Of a DNA stretch of 42,432 bases, positions 6,994 through 16,437 are shown in pieces. The DNA lies in assembly GCA_020247545.1 (NCBI GenBank), contig JADCIX010000042.1, forward strand, positions 1 to 42,432, written 5' to 3'. How positions within the stretch are numbered: the stretch's first letter is position 1; each line of letters starts with the position of its first letter. The position numbers and the translations under genes are program-made. The notes under the pieces were generated by a model. It was not told the DNA's origin. It worked only from the letters and a program-made list of their open reading frames with translations, and searched no databases. The stretch comes from Rhodocyclaceae bacterium (lineage in GTDB: Bacteria > Pseudomonadota > Gammaproteobacteria > Burkholderiales > Usitatibacteraceae).

Positions 6994-7857
6994 GTGGAAG
7001 GCTCGGTTGTCACCAATGTGCTGCTACCCGGTGCATTGGCACTCATCATGTTTGGTCTTGGGCTGTCGCTGACGGTTGAAGACTTTTTGCGCGTCGTCAG
7101 AATGCCCAAGGCAGTCTTGGTTGGACTCTTCGCCCAAACATTCTTGTTGACCTTTGTCTGCGCCATGGTGTGTTTATGGCTCGCGCTGCCGCCTGATCTC
7201 GCGATCGGCATGATGCTACTTGCCGCCGCACCCGGGGGTGCCTCGGCCAATGTGTTCAGCCATCTGGCGCACGGTGACTTGGCACTCAACATCACCTTAA
7301 CCGCCATTAACAGCGTGCTTGCGCTCGTCACGTTGCCAATCATCGTAAGTCTGTCATTTGCCTATTTCAAGGCCGCTGATCAAGTGGTACCGCCGCCCTT
7401 TGCGAAAATCGTCGAAGTTTCGCTGGTGGTGTTGCTGCCTGTTGCGGCGGGCATGTTGGTGCGCGCCCGTGCGCATGAGTTCGCTTCACGTGCGGAACGC
7501 TTGGTGCGTGTGACATCAGTGGTTGTGCTGGCGACGTTTAGCGTCATCGCCATCTGGAAAAATAGCGAAGCACTTCAGGCGCATGCGCAACTGGTGGGGG
7601 CGGCGTGTATCTTGTTTAATCTGCTATCGATGTTGATCGGTTATGCGCTGCCCCGAGCGCTCGGGCTGTCGACCGCACAGGCGATTGCGGTGGCGATGGA
7701 GGTCGGCATCCACAATGCCGCGCTGGCAATCTATATCGCCATCAACGTACTCGGCGACGGCGTGTATGCCATCCCCGCCGCAGTTTATTCGGTTGTCATG
7801 TTTGTGACCGCAACTGTTGTTACAGGTTGGATGGCGCGCAAGCCGCTTTCTTTCTAG
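6994..7857 (+). CDS. Bile acid:sodium symporter (BASS/SBF) family transporter
   Basis: The 287-residue, almost entirely hydrophobic protein has nine or ten membrane segments. It carries the SBF-family landmarks: MFGLGLSLTVEDF near residue 20, the AAPGGASANVFSHLA stretch (about 78-92) that lines the sodium/substrate site, and a C-terminal EVGIHNAALAI helix. Members import organic anions such as bile acids, pyruvate or 2-keto acids with sodium; the substrate here is unknown. The start is GTG 6994 with AGAAGG seven bases upstream. It follows the glycosyltransferase by 47 bases without a visible terminator, so it is probably cotranscribed from that gene's Pho promoter. It may move a small organic acid linked to the lipid-modifying enzymes. 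Confidence 0.85.
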   Translation: MEGSVVTNVLLPGALALIMFGLGLSLTVEDFLRVVRMPKAVLVGLFAQTFLLTFVCAMVCLWLALPPDLAIGMMLLAAAPGGASANVFSHLAHGDLALNITLTAINSVLALVTLPIIVSLSFAYFKAADQVVPPPFAKIVEVSLVVLLPVAAGMLVRARAHEFASRAERLVRVTSVVVLATFSVIAIWKNSEALQAHAQLVGAACILFNLLSMLIGYALPRALGLSTAQAIAVAMEVGIHNAALAIYIAINVLGDGVYAIPAAVYSVVMFVTATVVTGWMARKPLSF

Positions 7858-7918
7858 TGGTGTTCATAAAGCAGCGGCACAATAAATGGCGAATTAAAAT
7901 TGAAAGTCCTTTATCGGC

Positions 7919-7955
7919 GGACGTTTCAGAGCAAAAATGCCCGAAAACGCCCGCT
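7919..7955. repeat. Dispersed 3'-UTR-like repeat, copy D
   Basis: GGACGTTTCAGAG, then GCAAAAATGCC, then a pyrimidine-rich GCCCGCT end. It shares GCAAAAATGCC and a following GAAA with the copy at 34383-34425. It is the most divergent of the four proposed members. Confidence 0.35.
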
Positions 7956-7993
7956 GGTCGGTCACTTTGCTGAATTTCGAGAATGTGCCACCG

Positions 7994-8015
7994 CTGTCAT
8001 GTATCCGTCACCGCA
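7994..8015 (+). promoter_or_regulatory. Pho box for the secreted haem/InlB-like protein
   Basis: CTGTCATGTAT followed directly by CCGTCACCGCA puts TCA at 7997 and 8008, exactly 11 apart; the first half-site begins with the full CTGTCAT consensus. A GATACG at about 8026-8031 could be the -10. The GTG start of the next gene is 40 bases beyond the box. Confidence 0.72.
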
Positions 8016-8054
8016 GGACGCGATGATACGAGGATTTGTTGAGCGGCGGTTCGA

Positions 8055-9395
8055 GTGCGCGCAGTACTTCTTACTTTGCTTGTCATAGTTTTGGGTGTTG
8101 GCAGTGCATTCGCCACGGTTGTGGGAGACCCGGCGGAAGGCAGGGTGCGTTTCCTCGCTTTTTGTTCTGGCTGCCACGGCGTTCCGCCGGACCATCGGGC
8201 GATGCAGGCGGCCGGTAACCCCGATGCGTTGTCGTCCGCACTAAATTCCGTTAGTGGAATGGGTTTTCTTGTGCCCTTGATCAGCCGTGACGATATCAAC
8301 AACATCGCGGCCTACCTGGGTGATGCTCCTCTGAATCAGGCTGTGACGGCGGTGAACATTCAAGGTAGCGGAAGCGGGTTTGTCATCTCCACGCCAGCGG
8401 GAATCAATTGTGGTGCGCTGTGTGTGTGGAACTTTGCGCCCAACACATCGGTGGTGTTGCAGGCTGTGCCAAAGATCGGGTCAACATTCGCGGGGTGGTC
8501 GGAGGGTTGTACGGGCACGGCAGAATGTCGAGTCTCGTCCTCTCAGGCAAGAACCGTGACCGCTCGATTTGAGCGCAACGGTCCGTTGCGTGACTACAGC
8601 GGTATGTGGTGGGTGGGACCGTCTGAGAGCGGCTGGGGCATCGCGATTAACCAGCGGGCGGAATCCGGGCAGCAGTTCAACAAACTTTATGCCTATGACG
8701 ATCAGGGCCAGCCGGTTTGGTACTCGATGCCGGCTGGCCAGTGGAGTGAAAACTTTGCGGTGTATCGCGGGCCACTGTATCGGCCGCGGAGTGCATCGCT
8801 GGATCGTTATGACGCGACACAACTCCAGCTCGGTGCGGCGGTTGGCGAGCTAACACTGCGATACATTGATGCTGATCGCGCAGAAATGAGTTATCGCATC
8901 AACGGTATCAGCGCGACTAAGACACTCAGCCGACAGCTCCCCGGTGACAGCAGTGCCGATGCACCGTTCGGGTTGGAAGTGCGTTGGCGGCCAGCGTGCC
9001 AATTTTGTCGGGACAATCGCGCAGCCGCACCAGCACAAGTGGGGGGGCTTTGGTGGGGAGAAAGTGCAGAGGACGGCTGGTCAGTTTCTATCGCACCGCA
9101 GCGAGCCAGTTTTTTTGCTATCTGGTTTACGTTTGCGCTTGACGGTAGCCCGACTTGGTACGTAATGCCAAGTGGCGGCTGGCTTGGTAGCCGATATTCC
9201 GCAACGATGTTCCGCGTACAAGCAGGTCCGTGGCTGGGACGGGTCTACGACCCGACAAGGCTGATCATGTCGCCTGTTGGTAGTGTCTCGTTTGACGTTG
9301 GATCCAGCGGGGACATGCGTTTTACGTACCGTTTTGATTCCGGCGTCTTTACCAATCTTGTGCAGTCAAAAAATCTGGCGAGGCGTACTTTTTAG
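8055..9395 (+). CDS. Secreted multidomain protein: cytochrome-c-like domain, InlB-type repeat, two W-rich modules
   Basis: The 446-residue protein has a signal peptide (residues 1-20, cleaved after AFA). A short class-I cytochrome-c-like domain follows, whose CSGCH (Cys37, Cys40, His41) would bind haem c covalently; a methionine ligand is not obvious. Residues about 100-172 look like a divergent InlB B-repeat (GSGFV..TPAGINC...FAGWSEGC), with cysteines that could pair. Two copies of a beta-rich module follow, opening YSGMWWVGPSESGWGI near 180 and VGGLWWGESAEDGWSV near 327; each continues with a WYxMPxGxW line. These modules are common in betaproteobacterial secreted proteins of unknown role. 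The start is GTG, with no better alternative in frame. The Pho box suggests a role at the cell surface during phosphate limitation. Confidence 0.75.
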   Translation: MRAVLLTLLVIVLGVGSAFATVVGDPAEGRVRFLAFCSGCHGVPPDHRAMQAAGNPDALSSALNSVSGMGFLVPLISRDDINNIAAYLGDAPLNQAVTAVNIQGSGSGFVISTPAGINCGALCVWNFAPNTSVVLQAVPKIGSTFAGWSEGCTGTAECRVSSSQARTVTARFERNGPLRDYSGMWWVGPSESGWGIAINQRAESGQQFNKLYAYDDQGQPVWYSMPAGQWSENFAVYRGPLYRPRSASLDRYDATQLQLGAAVGELTLRYIDADRAEMSYRINGISATKTLSRQLPGDSSADAPFGLEVRWRPACQFCRDNRAAAPAQVGGLWWGESAEDGWSVSIAPQRASFFAIWFTFALDGSPTWYVMPSGGWLGSRYSATMFRVQAGPWLGRVYDPTRLIMSPVGSVSFDVGSSGDMRFTYRFDSGVFTNLVQSKNLARRTF

Positions 9396-9420
9396 CGCGG
9401 CCCGGTTGCCGGCGGCACCG

Positions 9421-9459
9421 ATTAAAAAAGCCGCACCTCGCGGTGCGGCCTTTCTGTTT
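9421..9459. terminator. Bidirectional intrinsic terminator
   Basis: An 8-bp GC-rich stem (9430-9437 with 9442-9449, loop TCGC) is flanked by an A-run on the left and a T-rich run on the right. It serves the two converging genes, the secreted haem protein from the left and phoX from the right. Confidence 0.88.
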
Positions 9460-9485
9460 CTCTAGCGCTACTTGGCGATAACTAG

Positions 9486-11705
9486 CTAAACGCCGATTAC
9501 GCCGCCATCTATACGGGTAATGACAATCGTGGCGCTGCGTGGGCGTGCATTGCCACCATCCGGCCAGTAGCTGCCGTAGGTGCGGGTGGTGAAGTTTGGC
9601 GCGGTGTCCTCACCAGGATGCTGGATATTCACAAACATGGTGCGGTAGTCAGGCGTTTGGGTAACACCGGTGATTTCGGCTTCTTTCGGTCCAACCAAGA
9701 AGCGGCGCAGGTTGGTCTCGGTCGTTGCCGATGCTGCACCGATGTAGGTGGTCACCGCCTTTGTGTTGGTACCGTCGGTGTTTGTAACAGTAATCGGGCC
9801 GCCATCGCGTACTTGGCCGGGAATGGCCGCGAGCATCATGCAATTGGTGACGTCGGTGTATGCCCCGTCATCGGTTTGAATCCACAGGATGCCATTACCA
9901 CCAAACCAAAGACCATCCGGGCTGGACATATCGTTGGCCGCCGTGAGGTTGGAAAGATTGACCGTACGTGGATCCGTACCGGCACGGGCACCGAACAAGT
10001 AGATGTCCCAGTTGAAGGCAACAGCCGTGTTGCTGCCATTGAGTTCTGCAAAGCGGATGATGTGGCCATTGGGGTTGCCGCGTTGCGCGGTGCCGTTGGT
10101 GCGTGGATCGTTGTAGGAACGTGGATTCGCCGCATCTGTCAGGGCCACGCTACGCAACGTGCTGTTGTTGTTTGTCAGCGTGATGTAGACGTTGCCATTA
10201 AAGGGGTCCACTGCGCCCCACTCGGGGCGGTCCATCTTTGTTGCACCAGCGGCATCGGCGGCCAAACGAGCGTTAATCAACACGTCTGCTTGATTGGCAA
10301 ATGCGTATGTTGTGTTGGTGCTGGTGATGTTGCCCACACCAAAACGAAGCTCCAGCCATTCACCTAGGCCATCGGCGTTGAATCGAGCAGCATAGAGCTT
10401 GCCGTCGTCAAGGTACTTATCACCTGCAGCCATACCACGCGTTGCATCTGCCGGATCCCAATTGGCGTTCGATACGTATTTATAGATGTACTCACCGCGC
10501 GAGTCACAACCCATATACCAGACCAGCGGTTGTCCCGCGGTCACCTTACCGACCCAAGCGCCTTCGTGGGCAAAGCGGCCCATTGCGGTACGCTTCTTCG
10601 GCGTAGATGTCGGGCTGTACGGATCAATTTCCACGTTCCAACCGAACGTATTCGGTGCATTGCGGAAATCATCACTGCCGTCAGCAGAGGTGCCAAGACG
10701 CTCGGCATTCCAGCGCGAGAAAACGGTATCGTTAGGATCGGCTGCAGTTGCGGTAGCCCAGCCTTCACGACCATTGCCAGCGACGCCGTAACGAGCGAAG
10801 GACGTCAGCTCTTTGGCGGTACGCTTAGGGTTATCGACGGCGGTCACGCGGCGGAAATAACCGGCCCAGTTTTCTTCGCAGGCAAGATAGGTTCCCCATG
10901 GCGTGGTGCCGTGCGCGCAATTGTTGGCGGTACCACGGGTACGGGTGCCGTTAGGTGAATGTTTTGTGATCATGAAGCTGCTGCCCGCAGCAGGCCCCGA
11001 CAAAATCGTATCGGTGATCGTTGTAATGCGGCGGTTAAAGCTCGAATTGCGGACGTAGCTCCATGTACCGTTGGCGGCTTTGGCGATTTCCACAACCGCA
11101 ACGCCCATCGCGTTCATTTCCTTGATGCACTCATCAGGAACCGTACGTACGCCGCTGACCAATGTGACGCCGTTGGCATGGAGGAGTGCAGGCGTCAGCG
11201 CCTCGTGGTTGATACACATGAGTCCACGCGTCGAGGAGTTTGCATCGCGTGTGCCGGTGGCGCTGAGGCCGTAGTAGTCCATACCGTCGTGGTGGTCGCC
11301 AGCGCGGAACTCGAAAGAAGCGCCGGGCTCAGTGCCGTCGTTGCGGTAGTCGGGGGTCGCTGCATTCAGCGGATCGCCCAGACGAAATAACACGGAAGCT
11401 TGGTACCCCGGCGGGACGGTAACGACGTCAGCAAGTGACTTTGACACGGCTGGAAAGCCGAGTGCGGACACTTTGCCGACCGGTGGAGTGGTCGGGGTCG
11501 GTGCGGGTGTCACAGGCGCGGGGCTGCTGGAGTCACTACTACCGCAACCCGTGAGCGACATGAAGGAAAGTGCGGCTGCGCCAGCGCCTGTGGCCATCAA
11601 ACGGCGACGATTCGGATTAGCGAGATTCTGTTCGACGATATCGTCGATGTGAGCATTGTTGGAGAGATTCGTAACGACATCTTCTTCGCGTTTGTCATAT
11701 GACAT
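9486..11705 (-). CDS. phoX: PhoX-family alkaline phosphatase
   Basis: PhoX enzymes are calcium- and iron-dependent phosphomonoesterases that release phosphate from organic phosphates outside the cytoplasm. The 739-residue product has a long N-terminal region, then a Tat signal (NRRRLMATG at 32-40, hydrophobic to about 52). It carries an LTGC lipobox at 51-54, so it may be a lipoprotein. A Pro/Thr-rich linker precedes the DUF839/PhoX domain, where GDHHDGMDYYG, INHEAL, CEENWAGYF and SSPDGLWFGGNG are typical. ATG 11705 is chosen over the frame's earlier start because AGGGG lies eight bases upstream. A three-half-site Pho box is 55 bases upstream, and the pst operon follows on the same strand. 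Function and regulation are both well supported. Confidence 0.93.
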   Translation of the reverse strand: MSYDKREEDVVTNLSNNAHIDDIVEQNLANPNRRRLMATGAGAAALSFMSLTGCGSSDSSSPAPVTPAPTPTTPPVGKVSALGFPAVSKSLADVVTVPPGYQASVLFRLGDPLNAATPDYRNDGTEPGASFEFRAGDHHDGMDYYGLSATGTRDANSSTRGLMCINHEALTPALLHANGVTLVSGVRTVPDECIKEMNAMGVAVVEIAKAANGTWSYVRNSSFNRRITTITDTILSGPAAGSSFMITKHSPNGTRTRGTANNCAHGTTPWGTYLACEENWAGYFRRVTAVDNPKRTAKELTSFARYGVAGNGREGWATATAADPNDTVFSRWNAERLGTSADGSDDFRNAPNTFGWNVEIDPYSPTSTPKKRTAMGRFAHEGAWVGKVTAGQPLVWYMGCDSRGEYIYKYVSNANWDPADATRGMAAGDKYLDDGKLYAARFNADGLGEWLELRFGVGNITSTNTTYAFANQADVLINARLAADAAGATKMDRPEWGAVDPFNGNVYITLTNNNSTLRSVALTDAANPRSYNDPRTNGTAQRGNPNGHIIRFAELNGSNTAVAFNWDIYLFGARAGTDPRTVNLSNLTAANDMSSPDGLWFGGNGILWIQTDDGAYTDVTNCMMLAAIPGQVRDGGPITVTNTDGTNTKAVTTYIGAASATTETNLRRFLVGPKEAEITGVTQTPDYRTMFVNIQHPGEDTAPNFTTRTYGSYWPDGGNARPRSATIVITRIDGGVIGV

Positions 11706-11759
11706 GTGTTGCGCCCCTATATTTGTGTTTGCGAGATAGCAAATCACAATTTAGAAACA

Positions 11760-11792
11760 CTACGTGACAGCCGTATGAAGGATTTGTGAAAC
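11760..11792 (-). promoter_or_regulatory. Three-half-site Pho box for phoX
   Basis: Reading leftward: GTTTCACAAAT, CCTTCATACGG and CTGTCACGTAG, with TCA at an exact 11-base period across all three. TAAATT about six bases beyond the box is a possible -10. Confidence 0.82.
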
Positions 11793-11820
11793 CCTTGATT
11801 GTCGGGGAGGTTCCAAATGA

Positions 11821-11850
11821 AAACGCCAGCGTGGCGCTGGCGTTTTTTTG
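11821..11850. terminator. Intrinsic terminator after pstB
   Basis: A 12-bp perfect stem (11821-11832 with 11836-11847, loop TGG) has A-runs and T-runs at its outer ends, so it can stop transcripts in either direction. It closes the leftward pstSCAB transcript and separates it from phoX, which has its own Pho box. Confidence 0.9.
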
Positions 11851-11865
11851 GGAGCCCAGAACGGC

Positions 11866-12660
11866 TTAGCCAAAACGACCCGTAATGTAGTCTTCGGTTT
11901 CTTTTTTCTTTGGCTTGATGAACAACTCATCGGTAACGCCGTACTCGACCAAATCACCCAGATACATGTAGGCGGTGAAATCCGATACACGCGCCGCCTG
12001 CTGCATGTTGTGAGTCACGATGGCAATGGTGTAGTCCTGCTTTAATTCGTGCAGCAATTCTTCGACCTTCGCCGTCGAGATCGGGTCAAGCGCGGACGTT
12101 GGCTCATCAAGCAACACGACTTCCGGCTTTACGGCAACGGCGCGTGCGATACAAAGGCGCTGTTGTTGACCACCGGACAACGACAGACCGCTCTGTTTCA
12201 GTTTGTCTTTGACCTCACCCCAGATAGCCGCTTTGTTCAATGCCCATTCAACGCGTTCATCCATTTCTGCTTTGGACAGCGATTCATAGAGCTTAACGCC
12301 AAACGCAATGTTGTCGTAAATGGACATCGGAAACGGTGTTGGCTTCTGAAACACCATGCCAACTTTAGCCCGCAGCAAATTCAGATCCTGCGACTTATCG
12401 AGGACGTTTTTGCCGTTCATGATGATCTCGCCTTCGGCACGTTGCCCAGGATAGAGGTCGTACATTCGGTTCAAGGTGCGCAACAGAGTGGATTTTCCGC
12501 AACCAGATGGCCCGATGAAGGCTGTCACCCGGCGCTCTAAGATCTCAAGGTTGATGTTCTTCAGGCCCTGAAAGCTGCCGTAGAAGAAATTGAGATTACG
12601 AACCGATATCTTCGACGTAGGCGTGACGGGCGTTTCGTATGGTTGCAGGACTGCGTTCAT
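11866..12660 (-). CDS. pstB: Phosphate ABC transporter ATP-binding protein PstB
   Basis: This is the ATPase of the high-affinity phosphate importer PstSCAB, acting at the inner face of the membrane as a dimer. The 264-residue product has Walker [10 protein letters not shown] (50-58), a Q-loop in GMVFQKP (101-107), the signature LSGGQQQR (161-168), Walker B VVLLDEP (181-187) and the D-loop SALD. Residues around [13 protein letters not shown] are characteristic of PstB. It follows pstA by 22 bases and ends just before a strong terminator. In many bacteria phoU comes next; here it is absent from the operon, so the PhoU signalling partner must lie elsewhere. Confidence 0.97.
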   Translation of the reverse strand: MNAVLQPYETPVTPTSKISVRNLNFFYGSFQGLKNINLEILERRVTAFIGPSGCGKSTLLRTLNRMYDLYPGQRAEGEIIMNGKNVLDKSQDLNLLRAKVGMVFQKPTPFPMSIYDNIAFGVKLYESLSKAEMDERVEWALNKAAIWGEVKDKLKQSGLSLSGGQQQRLCIARAVAVKPEVVLLDEPTSALDPISTAKVEELLHELKQDYTIAIVTHNMQQAARVSDFTAYMYLGDLVEYGVTDELFIKPKKKETEDYITGRFG

Positions 12661-12682
12661 ATAGGTCTCGTCAACAACAGCG

Positions 12683-13564
12683 TTAGTTGGAGCGCTGGCG
12701 GAATATCACGCGGGTGATGATATTGATCGCCAGCACGGAGAAGGTGATGAGCATAGCACCTGCCCAGGCCAGCTCAACCCAGTTCTCAAACGGGCTCATG
12801 GCAAATTGGAAGATGACCACGGGCAGATTCGCCATCGGTGCATTCAAGTCGCTCGACCAGAACTGGTTGTTGAGTGCCGTGAATAGCAGTGGGGCTGTTT
12901 CTCCGCTAATACGCGCTACTGCGAGCAGAATGCCGGTAATGACGCCACTACGCACTGCACGCAAGGCGACATAGCTCACTACCTTCCACTCGGGTGCGCC
13001 GAGGGCTGCCGCAGCTTCTCGAAGGCTAGCCGGAACGAGTATCAACATGGTTTCCGTGGTGCGAACGATCACCGGGATGGCGATGATGGCAAGTGCGATT
13101 GCACCGGCAAACGCTGAAAAATGTTGGACGCGGGCAACATAGATTGTATAGACGAACAATCCAATGATGATTGAGGGGGCAGACAACAGAATGTCATTGA
13201 CAAATCTTGTGGTGGGAGCCACCCAGCCGGTCTTGCCAAACTCAGCGAGGTAGATTCCCGCAAGAATACCGATCGGAGTGGCGATCAGCGTACCGATGGT
13301 CACCATGACCACACTACCAAAGATGGCGTTCAGCAGGCCACCGGGGCTTCCGGGTGAAGGTGTCATTTGTGTGAAGACCGCAAGATTGAGTCCGCCGATT
13401 CCCTTGATTACCAGCGTGGTAAGAATCCAAAGCAGAAAAATCATCCCGCTCGCCATCGCCGCCAGCGAAAGAAAGAGGGCGAGGCGATTGGTGAATACTC
13501 GCTTACGGTATAGCGTTGATGTCGGTGACGCTGACGACGCGACGGTTGGCGATTGCATGCTCAT
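12683..13564 (-). CDS. pstA: Phosphate ABC transporter permease PstA
   Basis: The 293-residue integral membrane protein has six predicted helices. It forms the phosphate channel together with PstC. The binding-protein-dependent transport loop that docks on PstB is seen as [15 protein letters not shown] (about 184-198), the EAA motif. The family feature [14 protein letters not shown] in the middle is typical of PstA. Its ATG overlaps the TGA of pstC by four bases, which implies translational coupling within the pst operon. Confidence 0.96.
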   Translation of the reverse strand: MSMQSPTVASSASPTSTLYRKRVFTNRLALFLSLAAMASGMIFLLWILTTLVIKGIGGLNLAVFTQMTPSPGSPGGLLNAIFGSVVMVTIGTLIATPIGILAGIYLAEFGKTGWVAPTTRFVNDILLSAPSIIIGLFVYTIYVARVQHFSAFAGAIALAIIAIPVIVRTTETMLILVPASLREAAAALGAPEWKVVSYVALRAVRSGVITGILLAVARISGETAPLLFTALNNQFWSSDLNAPMANLPVVIFQFAMSPFENWVELAWAGAMLITFSVLAINIITRVIFRQRSN

Positions 13565-14589
13565 GTGCGTGATCCCTCGCCTTTTGAAAGTTGCAACAGC
13601 ATTAACTTTGCAAGTGAAAGCACGACGAATGTGATGATGAAGAGCACCAATCCAATTGCTATCAACGCTGATATGTGGCCGCCATCACCCGCTTCGGCGA
13701 ACTCGTTGGCAATGGTTGATGCGATAGAGGCACCTGGTTCAAACAAGGACGCTGCAATCTTGGGTGTGTTTCCGATGACAAACGTCACGGCCATGGTCTC
13801 GCCCAACGCGCGCCCCAAGCCCAACATTGTGCCGCCGACGACACCTGCCTTGGTGTACGGCAGAACGATATTGCGGACAACTTCCCAAGTTGTTGCACCC
13901 AGTCCGTATGCAGACTCTTTCAAGACCGGTGGAACGATTTCGAACACATCACGCATCACGGAAGCAATAAACGGGATAACCATGACGGCCAGAATAATGC
14001 CTGCTGAGAGCATACCGATACCCATCGGCGCGCCCTGAAATAGCTGGCCGATGAGTGGAATATCACCAGCGTATTTCGTCAAAAATGGTTGTACGTATTG
14101 CGCAAATAGCGGCGCAAACACAAATAGTCCCCACATGCCGTAGATGATGGATGGGATGGCGGCCAACAATTCGACGGCGGTACCAAGCGGTCGCTTAAGC
14201 CAGATTGGACACAGTTCGGTGAGAAATATGGCGATGCCGAAACTGACCGGAAAGGCGATAAGCAGTGCAATAAAAGATGTGACGACGGTGCCGTAGATGG
14301 CGTTCGCGGCACCGAAGGTGTTGGTGACCGGATTCCACTCGCGGCTGGTTAGAAAGCCAAAGCCGAATTTCTCAAAGACCGGGTAGGCACCCAGGACGAG
14401 CGAGGTGATGATCGCGCCCAATAACAGCAGTACAAACAGCGCAAAACTGAGTGTCGTCTTTCGAAAGGCGACATCCTGAATACGTTGCCTGACGAGACGC
14501 GCCGCGATTTGACGTTGTTGTTCTTCAGTCGACACGTAGGTCTCTTTGCGTGTGTTGCCAGCCATCGGGCCAGTCTCGGTCAGACTCAT
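13561..14589 (-). CDS. pstC: Phosphate ABC transporter permease PstC
   Basis: The 342-residue protein is the partner permease of PstA, with six main membrane helices after a cytoplasmic N-terminus of about 45 residues. The EAA loop is [15 protein letters not shown] (about 223-237), and [20 protein letters not shown] near residue 140 is characteristic of PstC. It follows pstS after 113 bases. That gap holds a short hairpin (14656-14661 pairing with 14667-14672) on the transcript, as is common between pstS and the rest of the operon, where it lowers expression of the membrane parts relative to the binding protein. The attenuation role is inferred. Confidence 0.96.
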   Translation of the reverse strand: MSLTETGPMAGNTRKETYVSTEEQQRQIAARLVRQRIQDVAFRKTTLSFALFVLLLLGAIITSLVLGAYPVFEKFGFGFLTSREWNPVTNTFGAANAIYGTVVTSFIALLIAFPVSFGIAIFLTELCPIWLKRPLGTAVELLAAIPSIIYGMWGLFVFAPLFAQYVQPFLTKYAGDIPLIGQLFQGAPMGIGMLSAGIILAVMVIPFIASVMRDVFEIVPPVLKESAYGLGATTWEVVRNIVLPYTKAGVVGGTMLGLGRALGETMAVTFVIGNTPKIAASLFEPGASIASTIANEFAEAGDGGHISALIAIGLVLFIITFVVLSLAKLMLLQLSKGEGSRT

Positions 14590-14702
14590 GACGGAACCTT
14601 ATTCTAGCGGGTGCAGCATTTAGCGTCATTAAGGCCATTTAGACGACATGAGCTGCGCGAGCAAACCTCGCGACAGCCCACATCAACGACCGCTTATGAT
14701 CG

Positions 14703-15746
14703 TTACTTCCAGAGAGCCTGTCCGTTCGGACCTTTAACTTCAGCTTTCCACAGATTGCGTATCAGTGTCTCAACCACTGGCGGCATTGGTACGTATTCGA
14801 GTTCAAGCGCGGCCTTGTCACCGTTGGTCAACGCCCAGTCGAAGAACTTCATCACGGCCAAGCCTTTGTCGGCGTTGGTCTGGTTCTTGTACATCAAGAT
14901 GAATGAGGCACCGGTGATCGGGTAGGCATCCTTGCCTGCTTGGTTGGTCAACACCACACCCATCCCCGGGGTTTTGTCCCATTCTGCTCCAGCGGCAGCG
15001 GCTTGGAAAGTCGCGTCGTCAGGTTGCACAAATGTACCGGCTTGATTGCGGAGCGCAGTGTGCGACATTTTGTTTTTCTTGGCATACGCATACTCTACGT
15101 AGCCGATCGAGCCTTTAATGCGCTGTACATAGGCCGAAACACCTTCGTTACCTTTACCGCCCACACCTTCCGGCCAAGACACGGCATTGCCCACGCCGAC
15201 TTTGGTCTTCCACTCCGGGCTGACTTTCGAGAGGTAATCAACGAACAGGAAGGTTGTGCCCGAGCCGTCGGAACGGCGGACCACGGTGATTGCTTCAGCT
15301 GGCAGTTTTACGCCTGGGTTCAGGGAGGCAATTGCCGGGTCATTCCACATCTTGATTTTGCCAAGATAGATGTCGGCAACAACCGGGCCGGTTAAACGCA
15401 TCGCGCCTGGAGCGACACCTTCAAGATTTACCACCATCACCACACCACCAATGATAGCTGGGAACTGAATCAGGCCGTCCTTTGCCAATTGCTCGCCATT
15501 CAAAGGCGCGTCGGTTGCGCCGAAATCAACAGTTTTTGCCTGAATCTGACGAACGCCGGCACCAGAGCCAATCGACTGGTAGTTCATGTTGAAATTCGAG
15601 GTCTTCTTATAATCTTCCGCCCATTTGGCATAGATTGGGAACGGGAAAGTCGCGCCTGCGCCGGTAATGTCAACCGCGCTTGCAATGCTCGCGAACGTCA
15701 TGCTGACGGCCGCGATGGAACCGGTGAGGATAGTTTTCAGCTTCAT
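14703..15746 (-). CDS. pstS: Periplasmic phosphate-binding protein PstS
   Basis: This is the substrate-binding protein of the high-affinity phosphate importer. The 347-residue precursor has a Sec signal peptide cleaved after ASA at about residue 24. The mature protein opens with ITGAGATFPFPIYAKW. The phosphate-binding residues lie in the family motifs TGAGATFP, GSGAGVRQI, FGATDAPL and RRSDGSGTTF. GGAG lies six bases before the ATG. It is the first gene of the leftward pstSCAB transcript and has a Pho box about 50 bases upstream, so induction by phosphate limitation is expected. Confidence 0.97.
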   Translation of the reverse strand: MKLKTILTGSIAAVSMTFASIASAVDITGAGATFPFPIYAKWAEDYKKTSNFNMNYQSIGSGAGVRQIQAKTVDFGATDAPLNGEQLAKDGLIQFPAIIGGVVMVVNLEGVAPGAMRLTGPVVADIYLGKIKMWNDPAIASLNPGVKLPAEAITVVRRSDGSGTTFLFVDYLSKVSPEWKTKVGVGNAVSWPEGVGGKGNEGVSAYVQRIKGSIGYVEYAYAKKNKMSHTALRNQAGTFVQPDDATFQAAAAGAEWDKTPGMGVVLTNQAGKDAYPITGASFILMYKNQTNADKGLAVMKFFDWALTNGDKAALELEYVPMPPVVETLIRNLWKAEVKGPNGQALWK

Positions 15747-15797
15747 TTTGTGCTCCAGATTGAGGTTGCCCTAACTAACAGATTTTTGTAGTGCTGA

Positions 15798-15830
15798 CTT
15801 TACGAACCAATTGTGACGACTTCATGACAG
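15798..15830 (-). promoter_or_regulatory. Pho box for pstS
   Basis: Reading leftward: CTGTCATGAAG, TCGTCACAATT and GGTTCGTAAAG, contiguous 11-mers with TCA, TCA and TCG in phase. TACAAA about seven bases beyond is a good -10. This box in front of the classic PhoB target serves as an internal reference for the other candidates in the window. Confidence 0.87.
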
Positions 15831-15892
15831 CCCGGCCAACGATCTTTCAAAGGCTGACTTACGGCTGAAACATCCTTGTTTGAACATTCATC

Positions 15893-16381
15893 ATGGATCT
15901 CATTTTGTGGCGCCACGCGGATGCTGTCTCGGTCGAGCACGGAGACGACCTTTCTCGCAAATTGAGTGGCAAAGGGCGGAAACAGGCAACCCAAATGGCG
16001 AATTGGCTGGAGCCGCGCTTGGCCGATAGCACGAGGGTGTTTAGCGGCCATTGGAAACGAGATATCGAGACTGCGGAAGCGTTGACGGGCATGTCGGGCC
16101 GAAAATTGACCATTAAACCGGAACTTGGCTCGAATGCCGATGTGGCGCACCTGCTCGCTGCCGTAGACTGGCCTGAAAATCGGCATCCTGCGGTTATCGT
16201 CGCGCATCAGCCGACGATTGGTCGCTTAGTGTCGTTTTTATTGTTTGGCGAAGAGTGCGAAATCGCGGTGCGTAAAGGCTCGATTTGGTGGCTGACGAAT
16301 CGGCGTCGGGGCGATGGTGCTGAGGGGCGAGACGCACGCCCGGTCGTACTACGAGCCGTCATTTGTCCCGACCTGCTATAG
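15893..16381 (+). CDS. sixA: SixA-type histidine phosphatase
   Basis: The 162-residue product is a small branch-2 histidine phosphatase. The RHA motif (7-9) carries the phosphorylated histidine His8, followed by the core Arg in HWKRDIETAEAL (53-64) and the second catalytic histidine His105 in VIVAHQP. SixA in E. coli removes phosphate from histidine phosphocarriers; related proteins act on other phospho-substrates, so the exact target here is open. It is divergent from pstS but shows no plus-strand Pho half-sites of its own. The neighbourhood with phosphate genes is suggestive only. The C-terminal tail, rich in Arg and Asp, is a little longer than in E. coli SixA. Confidence 0.85.
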   Translation: MDLILWRHADAVSVEHGDDLSRKLSGKGRKQATQMANWLEPRLADSTRVFSGHWKRDIETAEALTGMSGRKLTIKPELGSNADVAHLLAAVDWPENRHPAVIVAHQPTIGRLVSFLLFGEECEIAVRKGSIWWLTNRRRGDGAEGRDARPVVLRAVICPDLL

Positions 16382-16437
16382 GCATTGCTTCCATAGAAAG
16401 CGTGGCCCCGGTACTGCGGGTGAATACCAGCCACCCA

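Noticed and set aside
9618-10367. A 249-codon plus-strand frame inside phoX
   Set aside because: It lies wholly opposite a well-supported gene and shows no recognisable domain or ribosome site.
15831-15892. A possible Pho box for the SixA-like gene on the plus strand
   Set aside because: TCA triplets are present but not in 11-base phase, and the clear array here faces pstS.
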